DNA from: Xenoacremonium recifei
Taxonomy: Eukaryota > Ascomycota > Sordariomycetes > Hypocreales > Nectriaceae
Length of the DNA stretch: 64,000 nucleotides
Assembly (NCBI GenBank): GCA_012184525.1
Contig: WOFQ01000002.1
Span: 248,001 to 312,000 of the forward strand
Direction: 5' to 3'
A model generated the notes under the pieces. The model did no database searches. It was given only the letters and a program-made list of their open reading frames with translations, and had not been told where the DNA came from. The position numbers and the translations under genes were made by a program. Every line of letters starts with the position of its first letter. Within the stretch, counting starts at the first letter, position 1. Shown piece after piece: positions 57,739 to 64,000 of the stretch.

Positions 57739-58940
57739 ACGTTTGATCTTGCACAGGGGTGGAAAGGGGGGGAGGGGGGGTTTGCTCTTTAATGGGAAGA
57801 AATGTGACATGGGATGAAGCATGAATGAAAGGCGTTTCAGGGGGTTGATTTGATATTGCTGTGACGAGAGTCTGGTGTTCACATTTCTACGGAAATAAAC
57901 TACTTGTACTCGACCTTGAAGCATATGTAGCTAGGAGAGAGGCTTGGAATTCTAGAAGGGCTGTTAGAATGAACATCGAGACTCGAGTGATTGAATGATC
58001 CGAGTGGCGTTGATGCAAGACGTGGTTGGAGATTGAAGGACAGAGAGGTAGCTCCCCTCAGAAAGTGGGAGCGGGGGTACCTGAATTGCACCCGATGTGG
58101 TAAACAAAACAAAGCACAGCAGCGGGTGAAATGAGGGGAAGCTCCCAGACGTTAGAGCGTTAGCAGGGAGCTTGATTAAGCCCATAGGTGCCATCTCGAT
58201 CCCACGTGAGGAATAAAAGAGGCAACAGGAGAAAAAAAAACCAGCATTGTCATTGTTGAAAGTGCAGATGAACGAACATAAACAAAGGCGAGAACATGGA
58301 TAAGGTAACCACATCATTGACGTGTCTGCACATTTCTGGCATTCCAGCGCATGCATGCATTTATCACTGAAGCTGCTGCTGAGATTAAGCGAGGCCTCCC
58401 CCCACTGGAGGCGTGGCAGCTCCCGTCCAGCCACTGCCCAGGCTGTACCTCTCCAGAACTGACCTGAACTGAACTGCCCTGAACTTGGCTTCAGCAACAT
58501 CCATCCGCGACTCGACCTGATCGATCCGATCCGAACTGACCTAACCAGCCAGCAGCCAGCGACAAAGCCATCGTCTACGGCCTCCATCATTATCGCTTCT
58601 TTCTGTTGCAGCCGCTGTCCTGGTTCGACACGTGCCCGCTGCTGTTATTGTTGTTGATCCATCATCCCACCTTTTCTTCCTTCTTGCTCTTCGCCCTCTA
58701 CCAACCAACCTATCGCCTTCGCCGCCCCTGACAGCCAGTCCAGCCCAGCCCAGCCCAGCCCAGCGCCTCGTCCACGCCCCGCTGCCGCTCACCATCTATC
58801 GAGGCCTTACCGCTCAGCTCCCGCAACGTCATTTCTGCCCGCTCTCCCTCAAACCTCTTCTTATCCCTCCCATCGACCTCCGCGCGATCACGTAACCTCC
58901 TCATCCTCCACATCGAGACCGACTCTCCCCTAGCCGCGAC
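57739..58940. other. Intergenic region and PP2A leader
   Basis: About 1.2 kb. It contains an A-rich run near 58232, a CTGAA-like imperfect repeat near 58455-58495 and a CAGCC tandem repeat at about 58737-58765. No supportable gene; frames up to 208 codons on the minus strand have no domains. Confidence 0.55.
58737..58765 (+). repeat. CAGCC pentanucleotide tandem repeat
   Basis: Five or so near-perfect copies of CAGCC lie about 180 bp before the PP2A start codon, within the probable leader or core promoter. It is simple sequence, possibly length-variable between strains. Confidence 0.8.
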
Positions 58941-60368
58941 ATGGATACCAATATGGAAGACGTTGGGCGTGCGCCTGCCGATGCGTCGCCCGTGCTCAAC
59001 CTCGAGCCCACCACCATCCCCACGCTGGATGGCTGGATTGAGAGCTTGATGGGCTGCAAGCAGCTGGCTGAGGCCGATGTCCAGCGACTTTGCGAGAAGG
59101 TGAGCCAGCACAGGCTCTGGGAAACGCGAGAGCAGGTCGGGCTTGGGCACGCCGTCGAGACTGATGAGGCTGTCGCGAGATCGAGGCTTCTGCCCGCCGC
59201 TGCTCTCGCGTGATCCCTCCATACAAGGTTGCCCACGATGCTGATCCTTGTCGCACAGGCCCGAGAAGTTTTGCAGGAAGAGTCGAACGTCCAGCCTGTG
59301 GTATGTCCAAACGAATCTGCTGCCGTGCGAAGCGCTGTGCATTGACGCTTGTTGTCTCCCAGAAATGCCCTGTTACTGTCTGTGGCGATATTCACGGCCA
59401 GTTCCACGACCTGATGGAGTTGTTCAAGATTGGCGGCCCCAACCCTGATACCAACTACCTCTTCATGGGTATGCCGCCGATGTCCTCTTGGCAATTCCGT
59501 GCATCAGACTGACGCCGCATCTAGGCGATTACGTTGACCGAGGCTATTACTCCGTCGAGACCGTCACTCTGCTCGTCGCCCTCAAAATTCGATACCCCCA
59601 ACGCATAACCATCCTCCGAGGAAACCACGAGTCTCGACAGATCACACAAGTCTACGGCTTCTACGACGAGTGCCTCCGCAAGTATGGCAACGCCAACGTC
59701 TGGAAATACTTTACAGACCTCTTCGACTACCTCCCCCTTACCGCCTTGATCGACAACCAGATCTTCTGCCTTCACGGCGGTCTCTCCCCTAGCATCGACA
59801 CCCTGGATAACATCCGGGCGCTGGACCGCATTCAGGAGGTTCCTCACGAAGGTCCCATGTGTGACCTTCTCTGGTCCGACCCCGACGACCGCTGCGGTTG
59901 GGGCATCTCGCCTCGAGGTGCTGGGTACACCTTCGGGCAGGACATTTCAGAAGCTTTCAACCACAACAACGGCTTGACGCTTATTGCGCGTGCTCATCAA
60001 CTTGTTATGGAGGGTTATAACTGGTCTCAAGATAGAAACGTCGTGACCATCTTTTCAGGTTCGTGAGGTTGTGCTAAGAATATTTTTCTGTCTGTTTGCT
60101 GACCAGCAATAACAGCTCCCAATTACTGCTACCGATGTGGTAACCAAGCAGCCATAATGGAGATTGACGAGCATCTGAAGTATACCTTGTACGTTGAAAC
60201 TCAGTGATTGACACAAGAACAGTCCGCGACTGACTATTCACAGCCTTCAATTTGATCCTTGCCCAAGGGCCGGCGAGCCTATGGTCTCGAGGCGTAAGTG
60301 CAAAGTTTTTCCCTTGAAGCTTGAAATGACACTGACCTTGCCTAGGGACTCCCGATTACTTCCTGTAG
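58941..60368 (+). CDS. Serine/threonine phosphatase PP2A catalytic subunit
   Basis: Seven exons: 58941-59099, 59259-59300, 59363-59468, 59525-60058, 60116-60188, 60244-60293 and 60346-60368. They total 987 nt, giving 328 aa. All metal ligands are present: Asp76 and His78 (GDIHG), Asp104 (GDYVDRG), Asn136 and His137 (RGNHE), His186 (LHGGLSP) and His260 (ARAHQL). Each sits exactly 19 positions after its human PP2A counterpart (57, 59, 85, 117, 167, 241), so the difference is a 19-residue N-terminal extension (MDTNMEDVGRAPADA and onward). The tail RRTPDYFL is the canonical PP2A tail whose last residue is carboxyl-methylated to control B-subunit binding. This separates it from PP4, PP6 and Ppg1. 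It acts in cell-cycle, morphogenesis and nutrient signalling, in cytosol and nucleus. Confidence 0.96.
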
Positions 60369-61226
60369 TCTTGCCTGCCCTGTATACCCCTAGTCAACGA
60401 GCCCAAGTCGTGCGGCACGCCCTGCAACAGGAACACGGTATGTGGAAGGCAAGGAAGCTGCGGTTGCTCGGGCTTGAGCGAGTAGACCTATTGAACACGT
60501 GTGGATTCTGGCAAAATATCCTGGAGGTTCTCATAGCGTGGAGAGAACTACCGGGGGGCCTTCACCGCAAGCCGTTGCTTGCTTGCATGCATAGGTTCCT
60601 GTTAGATACACATATCAGAGTCCGCAAAACAACGAGATGAGATGAAGAATTACACGCATGAAGACCATTTTATTGTACTACTACTTAGACTGAGGAAACT
60701 TGCCGATTTTCTCAAGCCCTTGCATCAGCTATTTTAGATGTGGGATCTTCCTAAACTTTGTAGCGGCTCATTTGAATGTGAGAGACGAAGCTCAATGCGG
60801 ACGCACTTCAGACGGGGGTAAGGAGCAAACGCCAGTATTTTGGATGAGAACCCGAGGATTCTCTAAATTATTAGGTTTATATGAAGTTCCGTACAAAGTC
60901 TATGCCAATACGCTCTCTCATGCAATGCAACCCGTCCGTCCCATCCTTCTATCTGTCCACACATGACACGCTGACATAAGAAAAAGTTTTGTAAATAAGG
61001 TAAATGTACCTGTGCTTGAGCTGAGATAAAATCTGTGCGCGATCAGATATGAATTCACACTCCCACATGTTGTGATGCTGTCCTATTTTTGTACACGGTG
61101 CCCAATCCGATGTTGCCCTGTCTCCGTTACGCCGCATATATATTACGGCGGACCACAAAGTGTGACCTGCCTGCGCCCCTTTTTTTGTGCATTTATTGAT
61201 TTTTTTTTACTTTTTGGCGGCGGTGC
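60369..61226. other. Convergent intergenic region
   Basis: About 860 bp between PP2A and the membrane-protein gene. It holds both 3' untranslated regions and T-rich runs near 61180-61212. No supportable gene. Confidence 0.6.
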
Positions 61227-62392
61227 TCACACGCTCTCCTGCTTCATCTCCGTCTGGAGACTGCTCTCCCACTCGCGCTCCTGCTGGACCTGAGCGTCGA
61301 TGGTCGCAGGGCGCGTGTCCTCGCCGAAGACCTCTTCTTCGGTCATGACGCGGCTCATGGCGCGCTCCTTGGTGCGCGAGTCGACGCTGCTGGAGTAGTG
61401 GCCGGGGCCGGAGCTGCCGTCGGGGATGTGGAAGCGGCGGTCGAAGCGCGAGAGGGCGTATGAGTATACGACGATGAGCTCGATCAGGTAGTTGACGCAG
61501 AAGTATGCGGCCTTGGAATGGAACCACATGGGGTCGGAGGCTGGGCGCACGTAGTATGCGACGCCTGCGCGGAAGCCGGCGCCAAAGGTGAGGAGACAGC
61601 TGGTGAAGATGAGGAGGGCGAGCTTCGTGCGCATGCGGCCCTGGCCGAACTTGTCCATGGGGGCCTTGCGCGGGGCGAGCACGCAGAAGGCGACGATGGG
61701 GAGGGGCAGGAATGCAAGCGTGGCGAGAAATGTGATGCCCACGAGCTGGCAGTCGCGAAGGCGCTGGTGGATGGTCGGGTTTAGAGTGTAGACCATGTAA
61801 ACGACGGCGATGATGACCATGATGATGTTGGCGACCACGGAGAAGAAGAGGAAGCGGAAGGCCAGCGTGGCGGGCTTGCTCCAGCCGATGTGCGGGTGGT
61901 AGGCTCGTAGGATACGCTGGGCGAAGATGAGATTGACGACGAAGAGCAGCACGACACCGGCGTTGGTGAAGACGTTGGCGGCGATAGCTAGGCGTGCGTT
62001 GGTCGGATACGAGGCCCAGGCGATGCGCAGGACGTTGGCTGTGATACGAGCCATGCAGAAACCGAAGAGAAGGCCGGAGAGAAGGAACTTGTGCGAGCGA
62101 CGGCGGTTAAGCTGCAGGATGGTCATGTTCAGGGCGGCGCCGCAGACGAAGAAGAAGAGAATGACACCGCAGATGGGGTCGTCGACGTTGGGGACGGGCT
62201 TGCCACCGAGTTGGGCGGTGGTGGGAGGATAGGGGGGACCCTGTTGAGGACGTGTTAGTGAGCTGTGTTGATGAGAGATGCAGAGGATGATAGAGTGTTC
62301 TCATGAGAGACACTGTCATGAGAAACCCGAATCATCATGCGCTTCAAGGAAAAACATACACTCATGGCCTCCGCCTGCGCTTGTGAAGACAT
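61227..62392 (-). CDS. Seven-helix membrane protein, DUF3112-like
   Basis: Two exons: 62360-62392 (MSSQAQAEAMS) and 61227-62240, with intron 62241-62359 running GTATGT to CAG; 348 aa. The second exon opens with GPPYPPTTAQLGGKPVPNVD followed by seven hydrophobic helices. Conserved-looking features include DPICGVILFFFVCGAALN, RRRSHKFLLSGLLFGFCMAR, NAGVVLLFVVNLIFAQRILR, HPHIGW and FRAGVAYYVRP. The C-terminal 80 residues are hydrophilic, with TEEEVFGEDTRPATID and a Glu/Gln-rich end. The pattern agrees with the fungal DUF3112 family as I remember it, whose function is unknown; an RTA1-like or receptor-like role is possible. The last helix is followed by a positively charged segment, suggesting a cytosolic tail. 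Confidence 0.78.
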
Positions 62393-64000
62393 CGTGAGGT
62401 GGTGTTTTGGTGGCGTCGGGCCAATGGCTTGGAGTAGTGCGTCGTCGACTCCAGTGTGTTGTATCGATCGAAGTTTATTCTCAGGAGGCTCTTGGCAGTC
62501 TTTATCAGACCAGAAGAAATCCGTCAGTCGATGGTGAATGTTCGTCACGGAACCTGTGCATGCGTGAATGCAACAGCGTCATCGATCCAGGAACGGCGTC
62601 CAAATATATCACCTCCCACCCAGTGCCAGTGCCATGGTATGGTGTTATCATTGCATCGGCGTCGGTCATCGGACTCGCGCATGGCACGCACCCAGTGCTC
62701 GCCCAGACGGGCATGGCGCCTCTCCGGATCCTCGCCTCTCCACTGAAGAGAGTGAAGCATGTCGGCGAGTCGGGGGTTAACCTTCGGCGCGAGCGCGGGA
62801 GGCACCGCGAGCAGAGTGCTCAAGTAAGCCCGATCCGCGGCTGTGATTGGACAGTTTGGCCTGGTAAGGCTGGCCAAGCCGCGGACTGCACCAGAACGCC
62901 GCGAGCAGGGGGCGCCTGGGTCTGGATTTTCGTCTCCTGCGTACCATCTGCGGACTCCGGGCTCTCTGTTTGTGCGCTGGTGGTGTGGACTTACAACCAA
63001 AGTCCGAGACTCTGGTTCTCGGAGTATCGTTTCTCGGAGCCCTCGCCAATCCCACAGCTGCATCCCGATCATAATTAGTCCGGCTGACTGTCCTCAGCCG
63101 CCTTCGCCCTCGATCGGCGGGTGCGCTTAACGCATATACATGATGCGTAAGCTTCTCGCCTTTCAGACTGTCGTTTTATTCCGTGACCTCGCGAAGAAGG
63201 ATTTTTTTCTTCTCGGACTGCCCATGAATAAGCCCGACTCGACCACCAACTCAACCAAGCTCGGAAACGACCAAACGGATCTGAACAACGAAGCAACGCT
63301 GTCTCACACCGTCTCACTCTCGCTGATGAGGCATGCTGGTTTCCAGAGGACCGAGACAATGACGCGGAACGGCTGCGAAGCCGCAATTGCTTATCTTCGA
63401 CTTCACTCGAAATCTACCCCTAACATTTGAGGGCAACTATGCGTACTTGACGTCGAATTGCGAAAGTAGAGCAAACTTATTAGGGGCAAACGTATGAGGG
63501 GAAAACCATATGCTGAGCCGCCGAGCCATATTTTAACGACCTCGAGGATTCCGTGACTAAGACCATGACCATGGATGGTACTGAGGAAATCAACCTATGA
63601 TTCCACGAATGACTCCCCGGCGAACAAAAATCGGACTTGGACAAACATTAACTGCAAATTCCCGAGCTGTTATTCGGACTACTTTACGACCACACTTGTG
63701 AATTCAGGGCCCATTGCAGATGCATTGCCACTCGCGGGCATCTCGACTATCCGACGTTGACGCAGACTCTCGCTCATATGGCCTCTAGTTCGCTTCAGGG
63801 CTAGGTTAAAGTAGGGATGCGTATAGCTGACCAAAACCTTGTTTTGTCAGTCATGATGGCCCAGCGCATGACATACTATGGAGGCAAGGAGGCTCTCCAG
63901 TGGCAACAACCAGCGCAACTCACTTGAGTCCAAAGTCATAGCAATGATGTGTCGTCGTAGGTTAAGTTTCACTTGAACTAGTCGTGACAGGCCAGGGTGT
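62393..64000. other. Right edge without a supportable gene
   Basis: About 1.6 kb. A minus-strand frame of 175 codons (62545-63072) and several plus-strand frames overlap in GC-rich DNA, none with domain or splice support. The last 600 bp are more AT-rich and contain only short frames; a gene may continue beyond the window. Confidence 0.45.

Noticed and set aside
62545..63072. 175-codon minus-strand frame near the right edge
   Set aside because: It starts with a plausible ATG, but it has no recognised domain and overlaps competing plus-strand frames in GC-rich DNA. It was not strong enough to list as a gene.

Overview
The window is nuclear DNA of a filamentous ascomycete (Pezizomycotina), most likely a Sordariomycete close to Hypocreales. 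The evidence is short introns (about 50-75 bp) with GTAAGT-like donors and CTAAC-type branch points, GC-rich coding regions, and a set of fungal-type housekeeping genes (PIM1/Lon, OLE1-type desaturase, SEH1, STU1/CLASP, TOM20, EXO84, PP2A, TYW1). The genus cannot be fixed from sequence reading alone. I found no tRNA, rRNA, CRISPR array or intact transposon.

Layout. 0.5-3.1 kb: a HET-domain protein (minus) in AT-rich surroundings. 4.3-7.7 kb: mitochondrial Lon protease. 7.7-11.9 kb: a long gene-free stretch ending in the leader of a divergent protein kinase with a long tail (11.9-15.0 kb). 15.0-18.2 kb: non-coding DNA with two inverted-repeat structures, then the delta-9 desaturase (18.2-19.7 kb). 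20.3-25.9 kb: an accessory-looking block with an intron-rich amino-acid permease (minus), a divergently transcribed PhyH-type Fe(II)/2-oxoglutarate oxygenase (plus) and an orphan coding fragment. 25.9-29.0 kb: SEH1 nucleoporin and a cyclin, divergent. 31.5 kb: a small Ala/Ser/Thr-rich protein. 33.5-35.2 kb: a single-pass membrane protein whose true first exon is a 25-nt exon far upstream of the long open frame. 35.4-36.3 kb: a basic-secretory-protein-type metallopeptidase. 37.3-40.6 kb: STU1/CLASP. 42.0-45.1 kb: a second HET-domain protein. 45.7-46.9 kb: a short-chain dehydrogenase. 47.7-51.1 kb: cysteine dioxygenase and an SSU1-type sulfite exporter, divergent. 51.6-54.0 kb: TYW1. 54.3-55.1 kb: TOM20. 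55.6-57.7 kb: EXO84. 58.9-60.4 kb: PP2A catalytic subunit. 61.2-62.4 kb: a seven-helix membrane protein resembling DUF3112. The last 1.6 kb holds nothing I can support.

How the genes work together. Most are unlinked housekeeping functions. Two divergent pairs look functional. Cysteine dioxygenase and the SSU1 exporter form a complete cysteine-to-sulfite disposal route. The amino-acid permease and PhyH oxygenase share a 990-bp promoter and may be co-expressed. The two HET proteins, 39 kb apart, belong to the fungal non-self-recognition repertoire. Exon boundaries below were worked out by hand from splice sites and reading-frame continuity. For LON, OLE1, cysteine dioxygenase, SSU1, TOM20, PP2A and PhyH the spliced lengths are exact multiples of three and rebuild the expected family motifs.
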